Below, piece after piece: positions 35,043 to 45,706 of a stretch of DNA of 64,000 nt (positions within the stretch are counted from its first letter, which is position 1; each line of letters opens with the position of its first letter). The translations under genes and the position numbers were made by a program. Source of the stretch: Rhizobium sp. Root708 (GTDB lineage: Bacteria > Pseudomonadota > Alphaproteobacteria > Rhizobiales > Rhizobiaceae); contig NZ_LMHV01000008.1 of assembly GCF_001429725.1 (NCBI RefSeq), forward strand, positions 1-64,000, written 5' to 3'. Below the pieces are notes generated by a model. It saw only the letters and a list, made by a program, of their open reading frames with translations. It did not search any database and was not told where the DNA came from.

Positions 35043-35808
35043 GAAACGCGCCGACGAAAGCTTGCAGCTTCACGCCTTCCGCGTCGAGCGCGCGACGCAA
35101 ACCTTGTGCGATAGCAACCGCCGTCGGCGTATCGCCATGAATGCAGATGGACTGTGCATCCAGCTCGATTTCGGCTCCGTCGATCGTCTTGATCAGCCGC
35201 TCGCGGACCATTCGCAACATTCGCTTGGCAATCTGTTCAGGATCGTGAATGACGGCCCCGGCCAGACGACGATCAACGAGGCTGCCATCGGCATTGTAGG
35301 CACGGTCCGCAAATGCTTCGCAGACCACCGTCAGCCCCGCGTCCCGGGCGCGCGCCACGATCGGCGCACCGGCGAGCGCCATCAGCGTGAGAGAAGGATC
35401 GATGGCCTTGATCGCGGCAATGACATCGGCGGCTTGCCGGGCATCATTGGCGATCGTGTTGTAGAGTGCTCCATGCGGCTTGACGTACCGGACGCGGGTA
35501 CCGGCGGCAGTGGCAAGCGCCTGCAGGGCGCCGATCTGATAGATCGTGTCCGCAACCAGCTCGGCGCTGGATGGATCCATATTGCGCCGACCGAAACCGA
35601 CCAGATCGCGGTAGCCGACATGGGCACCGATCACGACATTCCGGCTCGCCGCGATTTTCAGCACATTCAGGATGCCGGCCGGATCGCCGGCATGGAAACC
35701 GCAGGCAATGTTGGCGCTCGTGACAAGCTCGAGCATGGCGGCATCGTTTCCCATGGGCCACGGGCCGAAGCTTTCTCCTAGATCACTGTTGAGATCGATG
35801 CTTGGCAT
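35035..35808 (-). CDS. pxpA: LamB/YcsF family protein (5-oxoprolinase subunit A)
   Basis: The 257-residue protein has the LamB/YcsF N-terminus [18 protein letters not shown] and conserved [10 protein letters not shown] and KPHGALYN motifs. PxpA is the ring-opening subunit of prokaryotic 5-oxoprolinase (5-oxo-L-proline + ATP to glutamate) and works with PxpB and PxpC. ATG 35808 follows GGAGA; the longer in-frame extension crosses the GntR operators. It is the first gene of the leftward operon, so its promoter is shared with the divergent GntR gene. Confidence 0.88.
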   Translation of the reverse strand: MPSIDLNSDLGESFGPWPMGNDAAMLELVTSANIACGFHAGDPAGILNVLKIAASRNVVIGAHVGYRDLVGFGRRNMDPSSAELVADTIYQIGALQALATAAGTRVRYVKPHGALYNTIANDARQAADVIAAIKAIDPSLTLMALAGAPIVARARDAGLTVVCEAFADRAYNADGSLVDRRLAGAVIHDPEQIAKRMLRMVRERLIKTIDGAEIELDAQSICIHGDTPTAVAIAQGLRRALDAEGVKLQAFVGAFHG

Positions 35809-35834
35809 ATCAGCGTCTCCTTGCCGGATCACCA

Positions 35835-35873
35835 TTGAATTGTTCAATAACTCAATATAGATTGTTGAACAAT
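35835..35873. promoter_or_regulatory. Twin GntR operators between lamB and gntR
   Basis: Two palindromes, TTGAA-TTG-TTCAA (35835-35847) and ATTGTT-G-AACAAT (35861-35873), sit 26 bases apart centre to centre in an AT-rich spacer between the divergent genes. They share the TTGAAC/GTTCAA half-site. Their size and place fit binding by the adjacent FCD-type GntR regulator to repress both directions. Confidence 0.7.
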
Positions 35874-35900
35874 ATATTTCTCTGAGGAGTGCCCCGATAC

Positions 35901-36575
35901 ATGCTTGCCGACATTGAACAAGGCTCCCTCGCCTCAAAGGCGGCGACTGAGATCCGCAACATGCTGATCGAAGGTCACTTCGGACCGGGAGAGAAGCTTT
36001 CAGAAGTACAGGTCGCAAGCCAACTTGGCATTTCGCGAAACACGTTGCGGGAGGTGTTTCGAATCCTCGCCAGCCAGGGCCTGCTTATCCACGTTCCCAA
36101 TCGTGGTGCCTTCGTCGCGGCACCCGACGAGGCCGCGGTGATCGATATCTATCGCACCCGTCGCGTCATCCAGAGAGGCGCCGTGCATGCCGCTGCGCTC
36201 GGCCACCCGGCGCTTGCTCGAATGCAGGCGCTTGTCGCCGACGCCGGGAACATGCGGGACGGCGGCAACTGGCAAGCCGTCGGTACGCTCAACATGGATT
36301 TTCACCGAGCAATGGTGGAGCTCTGCGACAGCTCGCGGCTGAGTGCCTGTTTCGATCTTGTGATGGCCGAGCTTCGGCTTGTTTTCGGCCAATTAATCGA
36401 TACGGGCCACCTGCACGAGCCCTATGTGGAGCTCAACGCGTCGCTCTACAAATTGCTTCTGGAGGGCCGGACCGCGGAAGCCTTATCATTGCTCGATCAC
36501 TATCTCGTCCAATCCGAACGATCCGTGCTCGCAGCCCTGCACCGGCGGCGGTCCGACCAAAAAGCCGTCACCTAA
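35901..36575 (+). CDS. GntR-family (FCD) regulator of the lamB operon
   Basis: The 224-residue protein has an N-terminal GntR wHTH ([39 protein letters not shown]) and a helical FCD effector domain (residues about 80-215). ATG 35901 is chosen; GTG 35889 is possible but would place the GAGGAG site directly against the start. It is divergent from lamB, and the twin palindromes suggest autorepression and control of the 5-oxoprolinase/biotin-carboxylase operon. Confidence 0.87.
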   Translation: MLADIEQGSLASKAATEIRNMLIEGHFGPGEKLSEVQVASQLGISRNTLREVFRILASQGLLIHVPNRGAFVAAPDEAAVIDIYRTRRVIQRGAVHAAALGHPALARMQALVADAGNMRDGGNWQAVGTLNMDFHRAMVELCDSSRLSACFDLVMAELRLVFGQLIDTGHLHEPYVELNASLYKLLLEGRTAEALSLLDHYLVQSERSVLAALHRRRSDQKAVT

Positions 36576-36682
36576 ACGCTCCTCCATCGTCCGGCGGACG
36601 CCCCGCGTCAGCGGTTAATTGGGCGCAGCCGCACCAATCCGCAATGAACAGCGCGATCGCCGTGCTTTTCAGGTCCCTTATT

Positions 36683-37387
36683 TTACAGGCTGAGATCGCC
36701 GCTCTGACGCGAATCCGCGCTGATATAGGATCTGATCTGACTGACGATCTGGTCGGCGTGCGTGGACGCCAGGGCATCGGCCTGCAGCAGGTCGCGATTG
36801 ATGATTGCCTGGATCATATCCTCGTGTTCACCGACATACTGCCTGGGCAGCACGTCGTTGAACGACGAGTAATAGAGGCGAAGAATGCGGCGCCCTTCGT
36901 CGAGCAAGCGGGTGAAGAGCTCTACGTAATATCGGTTCCGCCCGGCTTGGGCGATCGCAACGTGGAAGTCGCGGTTGGTGGAGATCATCCCCAGAACATC
37001 GCGCCGATCAACCGCCTCTTCGAAGGCCTTCTGCAGCGAGCGGATCTTTTCGATGTCATCAGGCGTATGATTGGCAGCGGCCAGCCTTGTGGTCACCCGG
37101 TACATCAAGGTCAGTGCATCGAAAAACTCCGACAGCCGGAGAAAATCGATATTGGAGACGATCGTCGCGCGGTTGGTCAGGGTCATGATCAACCCTTCGG
37201 CCGCAAGGCGAACGAGCGCTTCGCGAATGGGTGTGCGAGAGAGGGCAAAACGATCCGACAGCTGCTGTTCATCGATGGCGCTGCCTGGCGCCAGCTTGAG
37301 TTCGATGATCTCGTTCCGCAGCGTTTCATAGACGGTCGAAACGCCGAACCCCCGCTTGTGCGTCAGTTGCTTGTCTCTCTCGTCCAC
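36683..37387 (-). CDS. GntR-family (FCD) regulator
   Basis: The 234-residue protein has a GntR wHTH (VYETLRNEIIELKLAPGSAI, then LSDRFALSRTPIREALVRLA) and an FCD domain (FHVAIAQAGRNRYYVELFTR). The start is GTG 37387 with AAGGGA about 9 bases upstream. It converges with the preceding GntR gene; both flank the lamB operon and the C4-sugar island. Its own target is unclear. A palindrome 90 bases upstream (37475-37491) may be its operator. Confidence 0.85.
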   Translation of the reverse strand: MDERDKQLTHKRGFGVSTVYETLRNEIIELKLAPGSAIDEQQLSDRFALSRTPIREALVRLAAEGLIMTLTNRATIVSNIDFLRLSEFFDALTLMYRVTTRLAAANHTPDDIEKIRSLQKAFEEAVDRRDVLGMISTNRDFHVAIAQAGRNRYYVELFTRLLDEGRRILRLYYSSFNDVLPRQYVGEHEDMIQAIINRDLLQADALASTHADQIVSQIRSYISADSRQSGDLSL

Positions 37388-37719
37388 GCCCGCGATCCCT
37401 TTCGTTTCAAGTCGTTTTGTCGTTATCGGTGACCCGAATTGGTAGCGGAATGGGCTTTCGACTTCAAATAATATATCTGTTGTCGACAGATGATTGCGGG
37501 GGCACCTGACAAGTGTCGAAAAGCTGCGATGCCCCTGGAGTATGGCGATTGGAGACGTTCAACGCAGTGTCCCATCCCCACAACGGCGCAAGCGAATGCG
37601 TGGTAAGGCATGATCGATACGCTACTTGCAAATGCGCGTTTGGCCGACATCGAAGGCAAGGTGCTAGCTCCACTAGCCGATCGCTTCCATCGGCCAGCCG
37701 CTGACGGGGTCAGCGTCGC
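37388..37719. promoter_or_regulatory. Upstream region of the leftward gntR gene with a palindromic operator
   Basis: The palindrome ATCTGT-TGTCG-ACAGAT lies at 37475-37491 in an AT-rich patch and is a plausible GntR site. The rest (37500-37719) shows no recognisable gene; a 37-codon frame from ATG 37610 lacks a good ribosome site and family match. The region separates two leftward transcription units. Confidence 0.5.
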
Positions 37720-39468
37720 TTAACCGGCCGCTGGATAAGAAGCAGAACCCACTTTGGCCGGGGCATCGTCGGTGAGTGACTGGCCATGGAAATCGCGCAA
37801 AACCGAAACAACGTCGGCGATCTCCGCTGAGCTCCGGGCCTCGTCCCAGCCCAACGCCTGCCGCGCAATTTCTGCGATCGCATGCAGGGCTTTCATGGTA
37901 AGGCGCCCCTCGATCGCAAGCGTGGTACGTCGCAAGACAATATCGGAAAGGTGCACGACAAGCTCCTGCCTCGCAATCCAGTCGATCTCTCTGCGACTGT
38001 AATCTGGCGCTCCATCCAGACGCTCCGCGTCGCTATAGCGAGATTCAAAATTCAGGATCGCTGTAGCAGTCGTCCCGTAACGACTTAGAAGTTCGTCGAC
38101 CCGCGCTGGATCGGTCCCTGTTGCCCCTGCTGTCTTGTCGACCCAGCCCTGACGCTGCTTGGAATCGACCGGAAACTCGCGTCCGCCACCGATCGCGAGA
38201 TAGCGGGTGGATACCGCACGCGACCGTCCGAGACGCGAGAGAACCGTATCGGCAATCTCCTCGGCGAAGCCGCGGAACGTCGTCCATTTGCCGCCCACCA
38301 GCGAGATGATCGGGAACGGCCGGTCGCCAGCAGGCTCATTGGCCGGAGCAGAATGATCGCGGCTGATCAGGCCCGGTGCAGTTGAATCGGAGGCCGGAAG
38401 AGGCCGGATGCCGCTATAGCTATAGACGATCTGATCGCGATCGAAGCGAAGGGTCGGCAGGAGCGAGCGCAGGCTATCAAGGAAATACTGCAGCTCGGGC
38501 TCCTCGCATCGTACGCTGTCGGGATCGCTCGATGGAATGTCGGTCGATCCCACCAGCGCGAGGCCGAGATAGCTGTAGACGAGGCAGATGCGCCCGTCGT
38601 CGGCCTCGAAATAGATCATGTGGCCATTGAGGCTACGCACGAGCTCGGGATGATCCAGCAGGATATGCGATCCCTTGGTGCCTCCGATCAAACGAGACGG
38701 AGTGCCAAGCGCCTCGTTCACATTATCGATCCATGGCCCTGCTGCGTTGACCACGATTTTCGGGGACACCGAGAACTCGGAACCATCCGCCTGCCGGAAC
38801 GTCACCCTCCCGCCCTCTGCGGAAATCAAAGTTGAGGAATTGGCGGCGAAGCTGCCATGGTTGACTTGCAGCCCATCATTGACGAGTTCGTAGACAAGAC
38901 GCTCGGGGCGGCTGATCTTGGCGTCGTAGTAGATCCCGCCGGCAACGATCGCTGATGTCACGTGCGGCATCTCCCGCCGGGCACGCCCCTTCAGAATGAA
39001 CCGATGACGCGGCATCGTTCGATCGCGCGAACCGAAGAAATCATAAAGCGCGAGCCCGATCTTGATGAGCACGGCACCACGGCTTCTCGGCGCAGTCTTC
39101 GAGCCGAACAGCGTGCGCAACGCCGCCCAGATGCCACGCGTCCACGAAAACACCGGAATGAACGTCGGCAAGGCTTCGACACAATGGGGCGCGTTCTTGA
39201 GCAGGAGATTCCGCTCCAGCGTCGACTGCGACACAAGACCGAACTCTCCGGTCTCCAGATATTTCAAACCGCCATGAATAAGACGGGAGGGTGCGGCGCT
39301 GGTACCGGAGCCGAAATCGGCCTTGTCGACGATGACGCAATTGATGCCCTGCGCCGACAAATCCCGAAACAGCCCGGCGCCGTTGATACCTGCTCCTATG
39401 ATGAGGACGTCAGTCTCACCATCTTCGATTGTCAAAAGGCGTTGCTTCATGTCGGCAGTCATCGTCAT
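37720..39468 (-). CDS. GlpD-like FAD-dependent polyol-phosphate dehydrogenase
   Basis: The 582-residue protein belongs to the glycerol-3-phosphate dehydrogenase family: FAD motif DVLIIGAGINGAGLFRDLSA, SRLIHGGLKYLETGEFGLV, and a C-terminal DAO_C helical domain (from about residue 420). It oxidises a polyol phosphate to a ketose phosphate and passes electrons to quinone at the inner membrane. It is last in the leftward operon transporter - DeoR - FGGY kinase - dehydrogenase. A paralogue, EryB, lies at 48745-50253. The pairing with an FGGY kinase and the neighbouring ery genes suggest a tetritol phosphate; glycerol 3-phosphate is the alternative. Confidence 0.85.
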   Translation of the reverse strand: MTMTADMKQRLLTIEDGETDVLIIGAGINGAGLFRDLSAQGINCVIVDKADFGSGTSAAPSRLIHGGLKYLETGEFGLVSQSTLERNLLLKNAPHCVEALPTFIPVFSWTRGIWAALRTLFGSKTAPRSRGAVLIKIGLALYDFFGSRDRTMPRHRFILKGRARREMPHVTSAIVAGGIYYDAKISRPERLVYELVNDGLQVNHGSFAANSSTLISAEGGRVTFRQADGSEFSVSPKIVVNAAGPWIDNVNEALGTPSRLIGGTKGSHILLDHPELVRSLNGHMIYFEADDGRICLVYSYLGLALVGSTDIPSSDPDSVRCEEPELQYFLDSLRSLLPTLRFDRDQIVYSYSGIRPLPASDSTAPGLISRDHSAPANEPAGDRPFPIISLVGGKWTTFRGFAEEIADTVLSRLGRSRAVSTRYLAIGGGREFPVDSKQRQGWVDKTAGATGTDPARVDELLSRYGTTATAILNFESRYSDAERLDGAPDYSRREIDWIARQELVVHLSDIVLRRTTLAIEGRLTMKALHAIAEIARQALGWDEARSSAEIADVVSVLRDFHGQSLTDDAPAKVGSASYPAAG

Positions 39469-39506
39469 GTCTTCCTATGCCCGCGATGCGGTGCGGGTCT
39501 TCACAG

Positions 39507-41018
39507 TCAATGTTCGGGCGAGGATGCGAGATCGGCGATTTTCGGCCACAAAGGCATCATCGCCTCGGCAATCTCGCGGAAAACGTCAAAGCGCTTCTCA
39601 TACTGCGCTCTGCGCGCTGGATCGGGGTTGTAAACCTGTGTCGCCGCCGCAGCGCCCCGATCGTTTTGGAGGTCGGCAAAGATGCCAACACCTCGACCGG
39701 CGCAAAGCGCCGCGCCCCAGGCGGCGGCCTCATCTGTCTGCGACGTCGTTACCGGCATTCCCAAGACATCCGCGAAGATTTGCACGACGGACGGGTTACG
39801 CGAAACACCGCCAGCCAGCCGCACCTGCGAGAAACTGAAACCGTCCTTGAGTGCGTCCACATGAATGCGATGATTGAACGCGATACCCTCCAGCACGGCG
39901 CGCAGCAGATCGCCGCGATCGTGCCAGCCGCCAAGCCCGAAGAAGCCGGCGCTCGCGGACGAACCGTAAGGCGATCCGAACAGATAGGGGTGGAAAAGCG
40001 CTGTCGAGGGACGGGCCAACGCCGCGTCTATTTCCGGCCCGAGCAGCGCGTGGATCGATGGAACCGACACCTGTTCGGCAGCGCAGAGGCGATCCAGGAA
40101 CCACTCGTAGTTTGCGCTCGATGCCGGAGAGATCGACATGTTGTTCCAGGTGCCGGGCGTGATGCCATTGCGGCAGAACCATCGGCGATCGACGCGCGGC
40201 TCAGAGGACAAGGTTTCGTTGATCGAATAGGTGCCGGCGATGACGGCGACGACGCCTTCCGCATAACCGCCTGCTCCGAGTGCCGACGCAGTCACGTCAT
40301 GCAGCCCGGCAACAACAGGCGTACCCTCGACAAGCCCCGTCAACGCGGCCGCATCTTTCGTGACGCCGCCGATGACTTCGTCGGAGCGGGCCGCCGCCGG
40401 CAAGGCATGATCGAGATCGGAGAGCGCAAACAAGCGCAGCGCGTCCCCGGTATATTCCTGCGTGCGGACATCCGTGAATGAGGTGCTCGCCTCGGTTCGG
40501 TCCGTGCCCGGAGCTCCTGTCAGGCAGAAACGCAGCCAGTCCTTGCAGCTCATGAGTTGGCCGATGCGCCCATACCGCTCCGGCTCTGTCTTCTTGATCC
40601 ATGCAAGAAGCGCCGACGGTGCCGACACGTGTGGAACCTGGCCGGTAAGCTCTATCGACCGCTCGGAGACGTCGCTCTCGTTCCATGCCTCGACAACCGT
40701 TCCAGCGCGGCTGTCCAAAGACAGGATGCCCCGTCCGAGCGGCTGCTGCTTGCTGTCCAAAAGGTAGATGCCGTCGCCATGCGCCGTTGCACCGACCGCC
40801 TGAATATCGGATGCCGGCCTGCCGCTAAGGGCAATCGCTTCCTTGATAGCGTCGGCCGTAGCGCTCCAGAGTTCGAACATGTCGCGCTCGACATGACGCG
40901 CCTTCGGCATGAATTGCGTGACCTTGCGGCGCGCGACTGCAATCGGCGTTCCGTCGATGTCGAAGATGACGGCCTTGGTGACCGTCAGGCCACTATCGAT
41001 CCCAAGCAGACTTGGCAT
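39507..41018 (-). CDS. FGGY-family carbohydrate kinase, second polyol kinase
   Basis: The 503-residue protein has the FGGY N-domain (LLGIDSGLTVTKAVIFDIDG) and C-domain ATP site (VRLAGGVSRNPSVVQIFADV; EAAAWGAALCAGRG). It phosphorylates a sugar or polyol with ATP in the cytoplasm. It sits 38 bases from the GlpD-like dehydrogenase and 39 from the DeoR regulator, so kinase then dehydrogenase gives a ketose phosphate, parallel to EryA-EryB. Similarity to EryA in layout supports a tetritol or related polyol substrate; identity cannot be fixed from sequence. Confidence 0.83.
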   Translation of the reverse strand: MPSLLGIDSGLTVTKAVIFDIDGTPIAVARRKVTQFMPKARHVERDMFELWSATADAIKEAIALSGRPASDIQAVGATAHGDGIYLLDSKQQPLGRGILSLDSRAGTVVEAWNESDVSERSIELTGQVPHVSAPSALLAWIKKTEPERYGRIGQLMSCKDWLRFCLTGAPGTDRTEASTSFTDVRTQEYTGDALRLFALSDLDHALPAAARSDEVIGGVTKDAAALTGLVEGTPVVAGLHDVTASALGAGGYAEGVVAVIAGTYSINETLSSEPRVDRRWFCRNGITPGTWNNMSISPASSANYEWFLDRLCAAEQVSVPSIHALLGPEIDAALARPSTALFHPYLFGSPYGSSASAGFFGLGGWHDRGDLLRAVLEGIAFNHRIHVDALKDGFSFSQVRLAGGVSRNPSVVQIFADVLGMPVTTSQTDEAAAWGAALCAGRGVGIFADLQNDRGAAAATQVYNPDPARRAQYEKRFDVFREIAEAMMPLWPKIADLASSPEH

Positions 41019-41057
41019 AAATTCTCACTTCCGCCGGAACCGACAGCGCGCCTCTCG

Positions 41058-41900
41058 TCATGAACGCGCGCCACTCGGCCTAGCAATGACAACATTGATG
41101 TCTCTCGACCGCATTCGGTCGATGTGAACTGGAGATGTCTTGTCATCGACGATGACGACGTCGAAGTCCTCCAGCGCGGCGAAACTGTGAAGCGCTCGCC
41201 GCTCGAATTTGGTGTGATCGGCAAGCAGGATCCGCTTGACCGAGCAGTCGAACATCGCTCGCTTCGTGTCGATGGTTTCAGGTGACTGATGCAGCACCGT
41301 GCCGTCGCTGATCGCCGACATCGAGATCAACGCGATATCGGCCCTGAGCGCCTTGATCTCGTTGATCGTCATGCGGCCCATGAATGCGTTGCACCAGTTG
41401 TAGTATTGGCCTCCGAGACCGATCAGCGTCACGTCGTGCATGCCGGTCAAGGCGTTCATCAGCGTCAGGGAATTGGTGATTGCGGTAATCGGCACCTTGG
41501 CCGGCAGATGCGGCACCATCTGCAGAACCGTGGTGGAGTCATCGAAAAAGATCGCCTGGCCCGGCTCCACGAACTGCATGGCAGCCTCGGCGATCAGCTT
41601 CTTCTCCACGGCCTGGCGGTTCGCGCGATAGACATCGCTAGATTCTATGAGATTGGTTGCGGCGGCGGTGACAATGCCGCGGGTTTTCCTGAAAATGCCG
41701 CGGCTGACCAGCTCATCCACGTCGCGATGCGCCGTCATCAGGCTGATGCCGAACCGGTCCGTCAGATCTTCGATCCGCATGGAACCTTCACTCATGACCG
41801 CTTCCGCGATCATCCGGCGGCGCGCGATCTGGCGCGTCTGGCGACTGTCGCTCGTCAGTTCGTCCAACAGGTTTTCGCCTTGGCTTGTCTTCTGTGTCAC
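41058..41900 (-). CDS. DeoR-family transcriptional repressor
   Basis: The 280-residue protein has an N-terminal DeoR wHTH (IARRRMIAEAVMSEGSMRIE, then FGISLMTAHRDVDELVSRGI) and a C-terminal sugar-phosphate sensor domain of the phosphosugar isomerase fold (IFFDDSTTVLQMVPHL, GLGGQYYNWCNAFMG). Sugar phosphates release such repressors. It lies between the transporter genes and the kinase/dehydrogenase pair in the same direction, so it probably regulates this operon. It is distinct from the second DeoR gene (eryR) at 52294. Confidence 0.88.
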   Translation of the reverse strand: MTQKTSQGENLLDELTSDSRQTRQIARRRMIAEAVMSEGSMRIEDLTDRFGISLMTAHRDVDELVSRGIFRKTRGIVTAAATNLIESSDVYRANRQAVEKKLIAEAAMQFVEPGQAIFFDDSTTVLQMVPHLPAKVPITAITNSLTLMNALTGMHDVTLIGLGGQYYNWCNAFMGRMTINEIKALRADIALISMSAISDGTVLHQSPETIDTKRAMFDCSVKRILLADHTKFERRALHSFAALEDFDVVIVDDKTSPVHIDRMRSRDINVVIARPSGARS

Positions 41901-41975
41901 GGGTTACCCCTGTCGCTGAAATGTTTAGATGTCAGCTTCCTACAGCCATTGCGGATTCGAGGCAAAATCGATCAG

Positions 41976-42000
41976 AAACGGGCAGTTTCCTGCCCGCTTC
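41976..42000 (-). terminator. Hairpin between the binding-protein and deoR genes
   Basis: On the bottom strand CGGGCA pairs with TGCCCG (41991-41996 with 41979-41984) over a 6-base loop, extended by three outer pairs. TTTCTGATCGATTTT follows in the direction of transcription. It probably stops part of the message and keeps the binding protein more abundant than the downstream genes. Confidence 0.6.
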
Positions 42001-42026
42001 CAGCTTGGGAGAACCGTCTTTACGGC

Positions 42027-42974
42027 TTACTGCGAAAGAACAAAGGGACCGGTGTACTTGTCGACATTGTCCTTAGTGATCAGCAGGCAATCGAACAGCT
42101 GCTTTTCGCTCTTGGCGCCGGTGCTGCCGTTCTTGATGACGTTGTCGGCCTGCTTTACCGCCTCTTCGGAGAAGATGGCGACCGGCTGCAGGACCGTGTA
42201 CTGCAGTTCGCCTGCCTTGATCGCAGCAACAGCATCCGGCGAACCGTCGAAGCCGCCGACCTTGATGTTGGCAAGCTTGCCGGCTTCCTTAAGGGCCGCG
42301 ATCGCACCGAGCGCCATTTCGTCATTGCCGGAGATCACGCCGATGATGTCAGGATTTGCCTGCAGCATCGACTGCATCTTGTTGTGGCCCTGGGTACGGT
42401 CCCAGTTGGCCACTTCCTTTGCAGCCTTCTGCAGGTCCGGATACTGCGTCAGAACAGTCTCGTAGCCGTTGGAGCGCGTGGCGGCATTGTTGTCGGACGG
42501 TGCGCCGAACAGCTCGGCATACTTGCCCTTGTCACCGACTGCTTCGACCCACTGCTGCGCGCCGATCGCGGCACCCTGCGCATTGTTGGAAACGAGCTGT
42601 GCCTTGGCCAGGCCTTCCTGGTTGATTTCAGCGTTGACGAGAATGACCGGGATGCCTGCAGCGACTGCCTTCTTCACCGCGCCGACAGAACCGTCAGCGT
42701 TGGCCGGATCGAGAATGATCGCAACCGACTTGTTGGTGATTGCCGTGTCGATCAGGTTGCTTTCGGTGTTGGTATCACCCTTGTGCGCGCTGACCGATGC
42801 GGTGTAGCCCAGCTTTTCCGCGGTCGCCTTGGCAACATTGCCTTCCGTCAACCAGTAGGGGTTGGACGGATCGTTGACGATGATCGTCATCTGACCCGCT
42901 GCCCAAGCGGTGCTGACGAGGATCGGTGCCACTGCAGCGGCGGCCAAAAGAATGCGCATGCCTCTCTTAAACAT
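42027..42974 (-). CDS. eryG: Periplasmic sugar-binding protein (RbsB type), probable EryG
   Basis: The 315-residue protein has a signal peptide (RILLAAAAVAPILVSTAWAA, cut near residue 26) and a periplasmic-binding-protein I fold (VNDPSNPYWLTEGNVAKATA; VISGNDEMALGAIAALKEAG; FDGSPDAVAAIKAGELQ). It would deliver the polyol to the permease and ATPase upstream. The location divergent from eryABCD and the kinase/dehydrogenase context point to erythritol or another polyol; rhizobial eryEFG transporters have this make-up. A GCCGGT-CA-ACCGGC hairpin (43006-43019) lies in the gap before it. The gene symbol rests on context. Confidence 0.8.
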   Translation of the reverse strand: MFKRGMRILLAAAAVAPILVSTAWAAGQMTIIVNDPSNPYWLTEGNVAKATAEKLGYTASVSAHKGDTNTESNLIDTAITNKSVAIILDPANADGSVGAVKKAVAAGIPVILVNAEINQEGLAKAQLVSNNAQGAAIGAQQWVEAVGDKGKYAELFGAPSDNNAATRSNGYETVLTQYPDLQKAAKEVANWDRTQGHNKMQSMLQANPDIIGVISGNDEMALGAIAALKEAGKLANIKVGGFDGSPDAVAAIKAGELQYTVLQPVAIFSEEAVKQADNVIKNGSTGAKSEKQLFDCLLITKDNVDKYTGPFVLSQ

Positions 42975-43085
42975 AGTCTCTCTCCCATTAGTGAGCTCAG
43001 TTATTGCCGGTCAACCGGCCATGCTTTCCCCAACCGGCTTTGCGTTGTGCAGCCTGACGTCGTGGACAAGTTTCGATCAGGGCCG

Positions 43086-44138
43086 TCAGGACGTCTTGAC
43101 GCGGCGGCCGTATTGAATGCTGTTCATCAGGACGGCGAGAACGATGACCGCGCCTGTAAATACCGTCTGCCAGTAGGCCGAGACGCCGATGATCACGAGA
43201 CCATCGGAAAGGAAGCCGATGACGAAGGCGCCGAGCATTGTCCCGCGAACCGTGCCGCGACCGCCTGTCAGCGCTGCGCCGCCGATGACGACGGCTGCGA
43301 TGGCCGTCAGTTCGTAGGTCGTACCAGCCGTCGGACCAGCGGAGGTCAGCTGCGACGACAGGACCAGGCCGGCGATTGCGGCGCAGACGCCCGACAGGAC
43401 ATAGACAGTGATCTTGACGCGCTTGACGGGAACACCGGAGAGATCAGCGGCTCGCTCATTGCCGCCCGAGGCATAGAGCCAGCGACCGAACGCGGTCTTG
43501 CTCAGGACGATGCCGCAGACGATGGCAAGTACGGCAAGTACGATGACGCCGATTGGAACGCCCGCCAGTCGATTGAAGCCGAGCCAGTCGAAACCCGTGT
43601 TGCCCAACTCGGGACGCCCACCGAGATTGTTGTAGGTCAGGCCGTTGGTCATCAGGAGGGCAATGCCGCGCGCGACATAGAGCACGCCGAGCGATGCGAC
43701 GAAAGCCGGTACCTTGAGATATGCAATCAGCACACCGTTCACGGCACCGACGACCGCGCCAAGCGCACAGGTGATGACGACGACGGCCCAGACCGGCGGA
43801 TAGAGGATGACGCCGAAGGCATTAAGCGTGACGCCCTGCATCAGGAAGCCGGCGATGCAGCCGGCAAGACCGAGCGTCGATCCAACGGAAAGGTCAATGC
43901 CGCCATTGAGAATGACCAGCAGCATGCCGATCGCGAGAATGCCGAAGATGGCGACATGCGACGCCATGATCAGGAAGTTGCTGAGCGAGAAGTAATACGG
44001 CGACAGGAAGGAGAACACCGCGATGATGACGATCAGCGCGAAGAAGGCTCGTCCTTCCAGGATCAGGCGCACGATGTTGTTGTTGCGCTTCTGGCCGTTG
44101 GATACTGATTTTTTCTCTGTGACGTTCGTGACTGACAT
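43086..44138 (-). CDS. eryF: Sugar ABC transporter permease (RbsC type), probable EryF
   Basis: The 350-residue inner-membrane protein has about ten hydrophobic helices and the branched-chain/ribose permease signature (GIDLSVGSTLGLAGCIAGFL; AIAAVVIGGAALTGGRGTVR). It forms the transport channel as a homodimer. It follows the ATPase gene by 23 bases and precedes the binding protein. Substrate as argued for the binding protein. Confidence 0.85.
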   Translation of the reverse strand: MSVTNVTEKKSVSNGQKRNNNIVRLILEGRAFFALIVIIAVFSFLSPYYFSLSNFLIMASHVAIFGILAIGMLLVILNGGIDLSVGSTLGLAGCIAGFLMQGVTLNAFGVILYPPVWAVVVITCALGAVVGAVNGVLIAYLKVPAFVASLGVLYVARGIALLMTNGLTYNNLGGRPELGNTGFDWLGFNRLAGVPIGVIVLAVLAIVCGIVLSKTAFGRWLYASGGNERAADLSGVPVKRVKITVYVLSGVCAAIAGLVLSSQLTSAGPTAGTTYELTAIAAVVIGGAALTGGRGTVRGTMLGAFVIGFLSDGLVIIGVSAYWQTVFTGAVIVLAVLMNSIQYGRRVKTS

Positions 44139-44161
44139 AATCAGTACTCCATAGTTTCCGG

Positions 44162-45702
<1,541 letters not shown>

Positions 45703-45706
<4 letters not shown>

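Noticed and set aside
37610..37723. 37-codon open frame before the GlpD-like gene end
   Set aside because: It has no good ribosome site, overlaps the 3' end of the opposite gene, and shows no recognisable family.
37720..41018. Calling the kinase and dehydrogenase glpK and glpD
   Set aside because: The families allow it, but no glpF or glycerol regulator is near and the operon starts with a polyol-type ABC transporter, so a firm glycerol assignment is not supported.
41289..44108. A 939-codon open frame on the top strand
   Set aside because: It lies opposite the DeoR, binding-protein and permease genes, crosses their boundaries, and has no family motifs. Long antisense frames are common opposite GC-rich genes.
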